Shown in pieces: positions 22,579 to 31,351 of a stretch of 39,603 nt of DNA. The DNA lies in contig JALHQH010000023.1 of assembly GCA_022842065.1 (NCBI GenBank), forward strand, positions 140,808-180,410, given 5' to 3'. Under the pieces are notes generated by a model, which was not told the origin of the DNA, did not search any database, and worked only from the letters and a program-made list of their open reading frames with translations. The position numbers were made by a program, and so were the translations under genes. This DNA is from Caldilineaceae bacterium. Its GTDB lineage: Bacteria; Chloroflexota; Anaerolineae; Caldilineales; Caldilineaceae. How positions within the stretch are numbered: position 1 is the first letter of the stretch; every line of letters begins with the position of its first letter.

Positions 22579-25260
22579 TCAGGGTTTCGTCACCCGCTGA
22601 TAGGTTAAATAATAGCTGGTGTGAATCCCATAGTTGCGCATTTCAATGCTGCCCAAGCCCGCACCAGTCAGTTGATCACTGGGTAGGCCGTCAACCTTGA
22701 CGGTGTAAGCATAACCAGCTGCATACATTTGAAAGTTAAAGGCAAAATCAGGGGGGGCTTTGTCTTCCGTAACGCCGCTTGTTGCCCCTTCCGACCAGGT
22801 GACAGTCACCGGTTGGCCGGTAATGCGATTGCCATTTTCGTCCAGCACTTCGACGTAGATATGATGTTTACCGCCAGATTGTACTTCATCTGCCCAGTAG
22901 GCATCAATCAAACGCCAATATTGTTGACCTGAGCCAACGCCGGCTTCATTATACCGCACACCTAACTGATCCAAGCGCGGATCCCAATTCCGCGTAGAAG
23001 CCGCAGAGGCTGCTTGAATCTCCGCTTCGGCGGGTGCCGCCACCGGCACTTCGGCTGGTGCGGCTGCGGCAAGGGGTGCAGCCGCCGGTGCTGCTGCCGC
23101 CGGTTGGGCGGCCACATATTGCACAAGGGGGACAGGCGTTTGCGTGGGGCCTGCTGGTGCGGCCAGTGCTAGCGCCTTGGCCGCGATGCTGTCACTAGGA
23201 GAAGTCGGCGTCGGGGAAGGCGTATAAGTCGCAGTGGGTGCCGCAAGACTATCGGCCATGGCAATCGCCTTGGCCATATCAGCATTTTGCGCCAGCTCAT
23301 AACTGCCCATTGTGGCTACCGCCACCAATGCCCGCGATGATGCCGACAAGGCGGCGCCGCTGGCGACACTGGTGCCACTAAAGAGGTTTAGCAACATCCA
23401 CGGCGCAGCCACCCCTAATAACCAGAGCAGCAATAAAACAAAGAGTGCCAGGCGCACTTTCCCAAAGGTGCTCAGATTGGTAAACCACTCAACAAAGCCA
23501 CCCCCCGGCGCATTGGATGGTTCAACTACCCCACTTGGCCGGCGTTGAGCAGATTGGATACGGGGCACAATCGCTTGTGGCGCATTACCACTATAACCGG
23601 CATTGTAACCACCACTAGCCGGCGCTGAAGCCTGGACCATCGGGTATTGGGCATAACGGCGGCTAAACATCCGCGTCACATTCAGTGCTACACTGGGATG
23701 GCGGGTGACAACTGTATCAAAGTCCCCCTTTGCCAACATCCAGACATCAACATCGGATTCAGCAATCACCGTCGCGGAATGGGTTTCCCCGGCCAGGATT
23801 TCGCGTTCACCAAAGGTGTCGCCTGGCCCCAAGACCCAACTGCTGCCATCATAGGATTGGACGTAAACCTGACCGCGCTCCAAAAAGTAGAGCGCATCGG
23901 CCGGGGCATCGATCTGATAAAGTTGCTCACCGGCGCGATAGCGCATGGGGCGCAGATAGCGCGAAACCTGGCGCAAATCAGCTGGGCTCAGGTCAGCCAG
24001 AATCGCAAATTCACGGAACCGATCAAGATCATCCGCTTCTTGCTGTGGTTCAGCCAGCCGGGTGGCTAAGCCTTGGCTGAGGGCCTTGGCAATTGCGGGA
24101 TGTTGTGCAGAGAGTTCATCCAGATCGGCTTTGTAAAGGATCCAGAGATTGGTATTGCGGGTTGCCGTCGCATCTTCCGTGCGGATCAGGCCGCTCAGTA
24201 GACTCATTTCGCCAAAGAAACCAGCGGTCCCAATGCGTGCCTTCTCGACGACCACGCCACTCGAATTTTCTTCGGTCAACTCAATTTCGCCATTTTCCAA
24301 AAGGTAAATGGCATCACCGGCTTCGCCAATGCGATAAACGCGTTCTCCAGCCGGGAAATGTTGCAAGACCATGCGCTGGGCAACGGCCTGCAGGCTCTGT
24401 GGCGCGACCTCGGCAAAGAGGGGCATCTGTGAAAGGCGCAACACGGCCTGTGCCTGATCGGCTTTTCCCAACCGCGCCCGCACATTGCGCCCCAAACTAC
24501 GGCGCAAACCAGGATGGCCAGTGTTAATCGCTTGAAAGCTTTCTGCCGGCAAAATCCAGAGCAGACTATCTTCAATGGCAACCGCAGTATCATTGTAGGG
24601 TTTATTCGTCAACAACGCCATCGCGCCGATAATCGACCCTTCGCCACGGCGTTGAGCTTCTTGGCCTGGCATGTGGGGTTCAGGGCGCAATTCAAAGGCC
24701 CCATGCTCCACAATGAAGAGCGCGCTGGGCATTTCACCACCCCGGTGGATGGGCGCTTGGGCACGCACAATGCGCGGCTGTAGCTGGCGCGCAATGGCCT
24801 GTAGGGTGTGGCGCGGCAGGCCGCTCAGCTCATTAATCTTCGTCAACCGCTCGACCAGATAATCGTCCATCTGCACCAGCAGCGCGCCAAAGTTGCGACT
24901 TAATTTGATCCCAATATCAGGATTGCGCAAGAAAATCTCACGCAACTTGCGATCAGGCAGCATAAAGACGGTCGCTTCTGATGCCGTAACCGCATTGATT
25001 AACTGCGCCGCGCCACGGAAGAGCGTCTCTTCACCAACAAGACTACCCGATCCCAGTGTCGCCAAAGTGTGATTCTCAGGGGTCTGAAGGCGGAGAAAGC
25101 CTTTTTCTACCACATAGAGCGCATCACTCTGCTCGCCAGCCTTAAAGAGCTTGGCTTCATTTGCATATTGATTTACAGCAAAACCATCAACCAGGATCGT
25201 TAGCTCTTCATCAGCTAGTCCTTTAAAAACTGGGATTGCCTTGATAAACTCAGATTTCAC
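22579..25260 (-). CDS. Membrane protein with four cyclic-nucleotide-binding-like domains and an exported C-terminal domain
   Basis: The 893-residue protein begins with four tandem CNBD/CAP_ED beta-rolls (about residues 1-115, 135-260, 270-390, 415-535). They are marked by LFKAGEQSDALYVVEKGFLR, LFIVEHGAFEL, DAIYLLENGEIEL and DALYFLERGQVYV, with matching GSLVGEE, GSIIGAM, FFGEMSLL and TFGEREI turns. A single membrane helix follows (LALFVLLLLWLLGVAAPW, about 605-625). Then comes a Pro/Ala/Thr-rich spacer and a C-terminal beta domain of about 135 residues ending YYLTYQRVTKP. Phosphate-binding Arg is not evident in every roll, so ligand binding is uncertain. The GTG at 25258-25260 follows GGGAGG. 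It sits 40 bp from the SH3 lipoprotein gene, which has a similar end domain. Confidence 0.9.
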   Translation of the reverse strand: MKSEFIKAIPVFKGLADEELTILVDGFAVNQYANEAKLFKAGEQSDALYVVEKGFLRLQTPENHTLATLGSGSLVGEETLFRGAAQLINAVTASEATVFMLPDRKLREIFLRNPDIGIKLSRNFGALLVQMDDYLVERLTKINELSGLPRHTLQAIARQLQPRIVRAQAPIHRGGEMPSALFIVEHGAFELRPEPHMPGQEAQRRGEGSIIGAMALLTNKPYNDTAVAIEDSLLWILPAESFQAINTGHPGLRRSLGRNVRARLGKADQAQAVLRLSQMPLFAEVAPQSLQAVAQRMVLQHFPAGERVYRIGEAGDAIYLLENGEIELTEENSSGVVVEKARIGTAGFFGEMSLLSGLIRTEDATATRNTNLWILYKADLDELSAQHPAIAKALSQGLATRLAEPQQEADDLDRFREFAILADLSPADLRQVSRYLRPMRYRAGEQLYQIDAPADALYFLERGQVYVQSYDGSSWVLGPGDTFGEREILAGETHSATVIAESDVDVWMLAKGDFDTVVTRHPSVALNVTRMFSRRYAQYPMVQASAPASGGYNAGYSGNAPQAIVPRIQSAQRRPSGVVEPSNAPGGGFVEWFTNLSTFGKVRLALFVLLLLWLLGVAAPWMLLNLFSGTSVASGAALSASSRALVAVATMGSYELAQNADMAKAIAMADSLAAPTATYTPSPTPTSPSDSIAAKALALAAPAGPTQTPVPLVQYVAAQPAAAAPAAAPLAAAAPAEVPVAAPAEAEIQAASAASTRNWDPRLDQLGVRYNEAGVGSGQQYWRLIDAYWADEVQSGGKHHIYVEVLDENGNRITGQPVTVTWSEGATSGVTEDKAPPDFAFNFQMYAAGYAYTVKVDGLPSDQLTGAGLGSIEMRNYGIHTSYYLTYQRVTKP

Positions 25261-25299
25261 TATGCCTCCCTGTCGCAAGACGACTGGAAATGCGAAAGT

Positions 25300-26946
25300 T
25301 TAATAACTACGCTGAAAGGTCACGGTCCAGCTGTAGTGACCATAACAGCCGGTTTGATCAACAAAACTTTTACAACTTGCATCATCAGTACAGAAGCGAC
25401 CACCGATCAAGATTGGATAGGGAATTTCCCAGGGCTTGGTCGTCATCCCATGAGCTTCTTCACTGGTGACTTCCCGACCATCGGCATCGCGAACGATCTT
25501 GATGGCCTGGCCACCGCCTAAGACAAACTCGGTCGCGCCCGGGCCTTTGCCCTGATTACCAGAGACAAAGATCTCCTGGGCACCATAGATCGCCTGTACG
25601 GCGACCCCATCTAAACGATTACCAGCGGCATCAAGCACATTGACAACCAGTTGCCGTTTTTCGCCACAGGTTACGGAAATGCCATCCAGGCGACCACCAT
25701 TCTCAACGACATCCCACAGCCGCTTTTCAACCACACGGAAGTCAGGTCCACCACTGGGTGGTGGCGGAGCCGCAGTTGCTTCGGCGGCTGGTGCTTCGGC
25801 GGGTGCCGCCGTTGGGGCAGCCTCAACCGGTGCCGGCACGGCGGTGGCTGTTGGCAATGGGGTGGGCGGCGGGGTTGGGATGTTGAGCGCAAGCGCCACA
25901 CCACTCATGTCACCGGCTGTTTCCACCAATTGGCCATAAACCCAACCATTGCCACCCGTCACCAAGGCAACTTCCCACCAATCACCGGTTGTATTCTTGC
26001 CCACGACTTGGGCCGTTTCGCCTGTGCGTAAAGCCCCAGCAACCGCATATTCTACGCCAGGGCCAACGCGCACATTAATATCACTGCTCGCTTTCACGAC
26101 CGGCTGCAAGGCCGGTGTGGCTGGCGGTGCCAACAAGGCGGTGGTCGCCACCGGGGCCGCGAATAAAGTCGTCGGCGAAAGTGCTGTTGTTGCAGTTACG
26201 TCCCCACTTGGCACCGAGAGGGTTGTCGAGAGCACCGACGTGGCGGCAGGAGGCGCATTATTGCTCACGGTACCGTCAACCAAAGCAGCTTGCGCCGTCG
26301 CTGGTGCAACAGCCTGTGCCAGCGGCTCAATCACATTCGAAGCACTCGCTTTACCGATCATGGCCGGCGGCGGGGTTGGTTCAACCACCGCCACCGTAAT
26401 TAGATTCTGTTCGAGCGCATAGGTCCGAATCGCATTGGACGGCAAGCCCAAATCCATGACCAATATGACCAGCGCATTAACCATCTCGCCACTGTCACCA
26501 CGCGCAAGCGCCTCTTCTGCCGTATAAATCAGCCACTGGTTAATATTGGCCGCCTCGAGCGCGTCAAGTTGGGCGCGCGCCTGGGCCAAATTCCGAGCGC
26601 TCTGATATTCCAGGGCAATGCGTTCTGTCTCTGACACCAGTGCTTGCTGACTGCTGGTGGAGGCTTCGGGGCCACACCCTGCCAACAATAAAAACGCACC
26701 AAACAAAAACAGCGCAATCAGCGATTTGATCTGACGAGTGCCGGGTAGGAATAAAACAGAAGTAGGAGAGGAGTTGCGCGCGAGGGAAACTATCTTGGAT
26801 TTCTCTACAGAGAAACCATCTACTATCGGAGTATGCGCACAATAGTTGTGGACGGTTAAGCTTGGGCTATGAGATTTGTTTATACTGTTCTTACAATCAG
26901 TTAGATCACAATTAGACATTCGGATTTTCTGAAGCATGGTTGGCAC
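25300..26946 (-). CDS. Lipoprotein with bacterial SH3 domain and a C-terminal beta domain
   Basis: A lipoprotein signal, SLIALFLFGAFLLLAGCGPE, lies about 70 codons from the annotated start. No nearer ATG, GTG or TTG is in frame, so the true N-terminus is unclear and a frameshift upstream is possible. Following parts: a helical segment (IALEYQSARNLAQARAQLDA), a Pro/Ala/Thr-rich stretch, an SH3 domain (INVRVGPGVEYAVAGALRTG, GNGWVYGQLVET) and another low-complexity stretch. A C-terminal domain (VVNVLDAAGNRLDGVAV to YSWTVTFQRSY) ends it. Bacterial SH3 domains often bind cell-wall peptides. The end domain shares its VLDxxGNRxxG strand and its aromatic-xxTxQR tail with the CNBD membrane protein downstream, suggesting that they work together at the cell surface. 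Confidence 0.82.
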   Translation of the reverse strand: MPTMLQKIRMSNCDLTDCKNSINKSHSPSLTVHNYCAHTPIVDGFSVEKSKIVSLARNSSPTSVLFLPGTRQIKSLIALFLFGAFLLLAGCGPEASTSSQQALVSETERIALEYQSARNLAQARAQLDALEAANINQWLIYTAEEALARGDSGEMVNALVILVMDLGLPSNAIRTYALEQNLITVAVVEPTPPPAMIGKASASNVIEPLAQAVAPATAQAALVDGTVSNNAPPAATSVLSTTLSVPSGDVTATTALSPTTLFAAPVATTALLAPPATPALQPVVKASSDINVRVGPGVEYAVAGALRTGETAQVVGKNTTGDWWEVALVTGGNGWVYGQLVETAGDMSGVALALNIPTPPPTPLPTATAVPAPVEAAPTAAPAEAPAAEATAAPPPPSGGPDFRVVEKRLWDVVENGGRLDGISVTCGEKRQLVVNVLDAAGNRLDGVAVQAIYGAQEIFVSGNQGKGPGATEFVLGGGQAIKIVRDADGREVTSEEAHGMTTKPWEIPYPILIGGRFCTDDASCKSFVDQTGCYGHYSWTVTFQRSY

Positions 26947-27402
<456 letters not shown>

Positions 27403-27425
27403 ATGTTCTGCACATCTAGTTATGC

Positions 27426-27454
27426 AGTATACAGGGTGAAGGCAGAATCGTCAA
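27426..27454 (-). promoter_or_regulatory. Promoter of tRNA-Leu
   Basis: On the minus strand, TTGACG (27454-27449) and TATACT (27431-27426) are exactly 17 bp apart. Transcription would start near 27419, leaving a short 5' leader before the tRNA at 27402. Confidence 0.8.
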
Positions 27455-27651
27455 ATGTTCAACCGTGGAATCTGCGGCCAAACCCGCCAACGGTGCCAGC
27501 GCACCTAAATCCCGACACAAAACGCCCTAAAACCGATCGCTTGGCGATCAAGCTTGCCAGCTTATATGATGGTTATGGTATTGTTATACTATTGATTATA
27601 ATAGGATTATCGTAGGATAATCAAACAGTCATTTATTTCGGATAGATTACC

Positions 27652-28293
27652 TTGAGTTTGTCAAACAATCCATCTTCCCCCGGTGATGAACAAAACAGCG
27701 ATAAACAAAACAGTGATGAACAAACCATCATTGAACGCGCCACCAATGGGGAATTGGATGCGTTCAATCAGTTGGTGCTTCGCTATCAGAGTACCGCTTA
27801 TAGCGTCGCCTATCGCATGTTACGCAATGATGATGCGGCCGCCGATGCTGTGCAGGATAGCTTCATCAAAGCCTTTCGGGCCCTTGCGGGTTTTCAGGGC
27901 GGCAGTTTTCGTAGCTGGTTAATGCGGATTGTCGCCAATACCTGCTATGATGTCCTGCGCGTCCGCCAACGGCGGGCCACCGATAGCCTTGACGATCTCA
28001 CTTTTGAACAGGAACAGACCCCTTACCTCATTGACCACGCCGAACGCCCAGAAGCCTACGCCGAACGGATGGAGCTCAACAAGTTCCTCGAAGCGGGCAT
28101 CTGGTCTTTACCCCCCGACCAACGGATGGTCCTTGTCCTCTGCGATGTCCATGGCTACACCTACGAAGAGATTGCGGAGATTACCGAATTGCCCATGGGG
28201 ACGGTAAAATCGCGCATTAGCCGCGCCCGCACACGGCTACGCGATTTTCTTTTGCGCAATCCGGAACTATTACCTTCCTCATTCCGTCCATAA
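27652..28293 (+). CDS. RNA polymerase ECF sigma factor (SigE/RpoE-like)
   Basis: The 213-residue protein has sigma region 2 (DAFNQLVLRYQSTAYSVAYR, DAVQDSFIKAFRALAGFQGG, FRSWLMRIVANTCYDVLR). A short linker precedes sigma region 4 (LPPDQRMVLVLCDVHGYTYE, EIAEITELPMGTVKSRISRA). There is no region 1 or 3, which makes it an ECF type. The likely start is a TTG at 27652 without a good ribosome-binding site, so the first 25 Asn/Gln/Asp-rich residues are uncertain. The next gene, 84 bp downstream, encodes its probable membrane anti-sigma factor. Confidence 0.93.
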   Translation: MSLSNNPSSPGDEQNSDKQNSDEQTIIERATNGELDAFNQLVLRYQSTAYSVAYRMLRNDDAAADAVQDSFIKAFRALAGFQGGSFRSWLMRIVANTCYDVLRVRQRRATDSLDDLTFEQEQTPYLIDHAERPEAYAERMELNKFLEAGIWSLPPDQRMVLVLCDVHGYTYEEIAEITELPMGTVKSRISRARTRLRDFLLRNPELLPSSFRP

Positions 28294-28377
28294 CACAGCA
28301 AAGATCATCAATCCTGTTGATTCTATTCAATCATGAGAAATTCGTGAAATCGTGATTAACCATTTGTGAGAGATGTC

Positions 28378-29736
28378 ATGTCCGTATCGCGCTATCCGCA
28401 GATTACTGAAGAGCTACTTTCGGCTTATCTTGATAACACTGTCAGCGAAGAGGAACGGCAACTGATCGAGCATGCTATCAGCGTTGAACCGCAGATTGCC
28501 TGGCAACTCGAATCGTTACGCCAAACTGTCCACTTGCTGAACAGCCTACCCGCGGTGGCGTTACCGCGTTCCTTTACGCTCACCCGCGTCCTGCTTGAGG
28601 AAAAACTAGCCGCCGTGCAAGCCACTGAGCAAACGCGCGAACGTGCGCGTCTTGCCAGTCGACGGGTTATGCCGCAAACAGCCAACGCTGTCACCTGGTG
28701 GCAACAGTGGCTAGCCATTTGGCAAAGTGGCAGCCCCTATCTACGCAATGGCGCGGCGGTAGCAGTCTTGCTTTTGGTTGTACTCGTCGCGGGCAATCAA
28801 CTCTTTACCCCGCAGCCCATAGGTCCTGACCAGAGTGCATCAGCACCGGCCAACGAGATCAACCCAGAGACACCAGCCGCTGTGGCCGCCGTTTTCACTG
28901 CAGGGGCAGAAGCGCCCGGTGACACGGAGCAAAGTGCGAGGGCACAAGAGACGAGGGACACCGGCCAGTTGCCGATGACAGGCCCAACCGCAGCCAAACA
29001 AGGCGCAACAGCGGCCCCGGCCGCAACGACAACCACTGCGGTGGCGGTTCAAGAACCCGTCGTGCAGGAGAATGCGCCCACGGCCTTGGCCATGATGCCG
29101 GCCACACAACCGGCCGGTATGCGCAATGAAGGCGCGGCGGCCAATCCGGCGGCGGACGGGGCCATGGGTGGTAGCGCAGCCCTACCAACCAGTGGGCGGC
29201 GCATACCGGGTGACGATGGCATGGCCCTTGACCCTGTGCCAAGTGGTGCCACGGCCAGCGCATATAGCATGGATACCCAAACCACACAGGCGCTACTCCC
29301 GGCAAATGCCCCAGCCATTGAGGCGATGCCCCAGCCACAGGCTGCGTTGCCGACGGATAGTGCGCCCCCAACCGAGAGTATGCCGGCGGTGGCTAGCGAA
29401 ATCGTGCAGAGCAATGAAACGAGTGATGAGGCCGAGGTGATGGTGGCGGCCGGCGTTGCCGTCCCGGCGGCGACTGAAGTCAATGCAACGCCGACAATGA
29501 CCGCAACCACAACGGTGACCCCGACGAGCACGGCCCCGATTACAGCAACGGCAACCGTGACGGCAACCATCACGCCAACGACCACTACGCTTTTCCAGGG
29601 GGTTGCCCCTTTACAAGTACAGACGATGCAGGTAGCAAACAGCGCCGTACGGGGGATGACCCAATTACTAATGGAGCTAGCCGCCGCGGCCACACTGACC
29701 GGAACCATCCTTTGGTGGCGTAGCCAAGCAACATAA
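28378..29736 (+). CDS. Probable membrane anti-sigma factor with long exported low-complexity region
   Basis: Residues about 1-60 (ITEELLSAYLDNTVSEEERQ, LIEHAISVEPQIAWQLESLR) resemble the cytoplasmic anti-sigma helix bundle. The zinc-binding HxxxCxxC of the zf-HC2 type is absent. A membrane helix follows (AVAVLLLVVLVAGNQLF, about 125-141). About 280 residues rich in Ala, Thr, Pro and Met then have no domain features. A second hydrophobic helix, LLMELAAAATLTGTILWW, lies at the end. The ATG at 28378 is preferred to a GTG at 28366. Its position after the ECF gene argues that it holds that sigma factor inactive until a surface signal. Confidence 0.78.
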   Translation: MSVSRYPQITEELLSAYLDNTVSEEERQLIEHAISVEPQIAWQLESLRQTVHLLNSLPAVALPRSFTLTRVLLEEKLAAVQATEQTRERARLASRRVMPQTANAVTWWQQWLAIWQSGSPYLRNGAAVAVLLLVVLVAGNQLFTPQPIGPDQSASAPANEINPETPAAVAAVFTAGAEAPGDTEQSARAQETRDTGQLPMTGPTAAKQGATAAPAATTTTAVAVQEPVVQENAPTALAMMPATQPAGMRNEGAAANPAADGAMGGSAALPTSGRRIPGDDGMALDPVPSGATASAYSMDTQTTQALLPANAPAIEAMPQPQAALPTDSAPPTESMPAVASEIVQSNETSDEAEVMVAAGVAVPAATEVNATPTMTATTTVTPTSTAPITATATVTATITPTTTTLFQGVAPLQVQTMQVANSAVRGMTQLLMELAAAATLTGTILWWRSQAT

Positions 29737-29797
29737 CGCACAGTAGCAAAAACGCCGGTTCTCATGTAGAGCCCAGTATAACAGAGTAGACTAACCC

Positions 29798-29838
29798 ATC
29801 CCCAGTGGTCGCCGCTTGTTGCGGCGACCACTGGGGAT
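29798..29838. repeat. 18-bp perfect stem-loop before mutM
   Basis: atccccagtggtcgccgc (29798-29815) pairs with its complement at 29821-29838 across ttgtt. There is no T-run. It may mark the end of the sigma/anti-sigma transcript or be a dispersed palindrome. mutM starts 25 bp later. Confidence 0.75.
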
Positions 29839-29862
29839 CATATTATTGGGGAGCTAAAGCTA

Positions 29863-30693
29863 ATGCCTGAATTGCCTGAAGTTGAAACCTATGTTCGTGA
29901 ATTAGCACCGTCACTGGCGGGTCGGCGCGTGGTTGGGGTTACCGTCCGCTGGGCACGGACGGTGGCGATCCCCAGCGTTGCCCAATTTACGCAAGAGATG
30001 GTGGGACGCAGCTTTACTACGTTTGACCGACGCGGAAAATATATGTTGCTGGGGTTGGAGAATGGGCACACCCTCATTGTTCATCTGCGCATGACCGGCC
30101 GCCTAAGTGCCTATGCGACACCCTTTGCGCCGGACAAACATACGCATGTCGTCTTTGATCTGGCAGACGGGGGGCAGTTGCACTTTCAAGATTCGCGCAA
30201 ATTTGGCCGGATCTGGCTAGTGGCGTCACCAGTAACAGTCCTGGCCAAGCTAGGGCCAGAGCCGCTGAGTGAAGATTTTATCAGTGCCGACTTTGCTGGT
30301 CGGCTAAAGGGACGCGGTGCCACTATCAAGGCCTTGCTACTTGATCAATCGATTGTGGCCGGCGTGGGCAACATCTATGCCGATGAAAGTCTTTATCTGG
30401 CGGGGATTCATCCGGCGCGCCCTGGGGGTGATTTACGGATAGAGGAAATCCACAAATTACATGCGGCGATTCGGACCGTTTTAGGGCGGGCCATTGCCGC
30501 GCATGGCAGCAGTTTAGGCAATAGCAATATTCAAAATTACCAGCGCCTGGGCGGCGAGCCGGGTGACTTTCAGAATCAACACCGCGTCTTCCAGCGCACC
30601 GGCCAGCCTTGTCTGCACTGTGGGCAGCCCATCGAACGCATTGTCATCACACAACGTAGCACGCACTTCTGCCCACAGTGCCAGGTGCGGTGA
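29863..30693 (+). CDS. mutM: Formamidopyrimidine-DNA glycosylase
   Basis: The 276-residue enzyme excises 8-oxoguanine and formamidopyrimidines and nicks the strand. It starts MPELPEVETYVREL, with the catalytic Pro and Glu directly after Met. RRGKYMLLGL carries the conserved Lys, and VHLRMTGRL, HLHF-type QLHFQDSRKFGRIW, GVGNIYADESLYLAGIHP and LGNSNIQNYQRLGG follow. The C-terminal zinc finger is CLHCGQPI...FCPQC. The length is normal. The ATG at 29863 has GGGGAG 9 nt upstream. Confidence 0.97.
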   Translation: MPELPEVETYVRELAPSLAGRRVVGVTVRWARTVAIPSVAQFTQEMVGRSFTTFDRRGKYMLLGLENGHTLIVHLRMTGRLSAYATPFAPDKHTHVVFDLADGGQLHFQDSRKFGRIWLVASPVTVLAKLGPEPLSEDFISADFAGRLKGRGATIKALLLDQSIVAGVGNIYADESLYLAGIHPARPGGDLRIEEIHKLHAAIRTVLGRAIAAHGSSLGNSNIQNYQRLGGEPGDFQNQHRVFQRTGQPCLHCGQPIERIVITQRSTHFCPQCQVR

Positions 30694-30752
30694 GGCACCA
30701 GAGAAGGTGACAAGGTGACAAGAGACAGGAAGATACGCGCCCAGGGGGCACC

Positions 30753-30832
30753 CGACGAGACACGAGGCACGAGATAGTCTGACCTCCCAATCTCGTGTCT
30801 CGTATCTCCCTGTCTCGTATCTCGTGTCTATT
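30753..30832. repeat. Short direct and inverted repeats between mutM and the YtxH-like gene
   Basis: The motif ctcgtgtctcgtatctc and variants occur three times here, once inverted (gacacgaggcacgagata). The repeats lie between two convergent genes, where their hairpins could stop transcription. They overlap the stop codon of the YtxH-like gene. Confidence 0.7.
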
Positions 30833-31046
30833 CTACGCGCGGTTGCTTGGCAATGGCTAATTGGTGACGCAATTCGCGTTCGTGGGTGAGCGCGGCTTGG
30901 CGCCCCACGGCGCGGGCGTGGTCCCAGCGCGAGGCATAATTTTCATCAAATTTGGTCTCAGCCGCCGGGCCAAAGAGATAGCTGATGGCCAAGCCGACAA
31001 AAGCGCCCGCTGCGCCCCCCAAGATAAAGCTCCATGTTTTCTTCAT
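30828..31046 (-). CDS. YtxH-like small membrane protein
   Basis: The 72-residue protein has one N-terminal glycine-rich membrane helix (SFILGGAAGAFVGLAISYLF). The short charged helical tail contains RWDHARAVGRQAALTHEREL. This is the layout of YtxH-domain proteins, a group tied to cell-envelope stress in Firmicutes. The function is not known for this lineage. AGGAGG precedes the ATG by 9 nt. It is downstream of the PspC gene on the same strand but separated from it by a terminator. Confidence 0.82.
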   Translation of the reverse strand: MKKTWSFILGGAAGAFVGLAISYLFGPAAETKFDENYASRWDHARAVGRQAALTHERELRHQLAIAKQPRVE

Positions 31047-31172
31047 CAGTTGTTGCCTCCTGCTTGTTCACCATTCCATCGGCGTGACAATCGTGTCGTC
31101 TGCATCCCCTGATGCCGACGACACGATTCACGAACTTTATCTGACATTTCTATGAGTATAGCCGGGCGCTGC

Positions 31173-31218
31173 GAAAAAAACAAAGCGCCGTTGACCTGGG
31201 GTCAACGGCGCTTTGTTT
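31173..31218 (-). terminator. Rho-independent terminator of the PspC gene
   Basis: aaacaaagcgccgttgacc (31178-31196) pairs perfectly with 31200-31218 across a 3-nt loop. On the minus strand it is followed by a run of seven T. It lies about 130 bp after the PspC stop. Confidence 0.93.
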
Positions 31219-31287
31219 AGAATAGACTAACTTATTCGTTCAAGGTGACAAGTCGCCACCCTTATCGTGAGCTCGTGAGCTCTGTTT

Positions 31288-31337
31288 GAAAACGGTAGTT
31301 GCATTACGTGGCAGAGTGCATATTTGCTACCGTTTTC
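31288..31337. repeat. 11-bp inverted repeat downstream of the PspC gene
   Basis: gaaaacggtag (31288-31298) pairs with ctaccgttttc (31327-31337) across 28 nt. It lies between the PspC stop and its terminator. Its function is unknown. Confidence 0.6.
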
Positions 31338-31351
31338 AGAACAACCGCACT

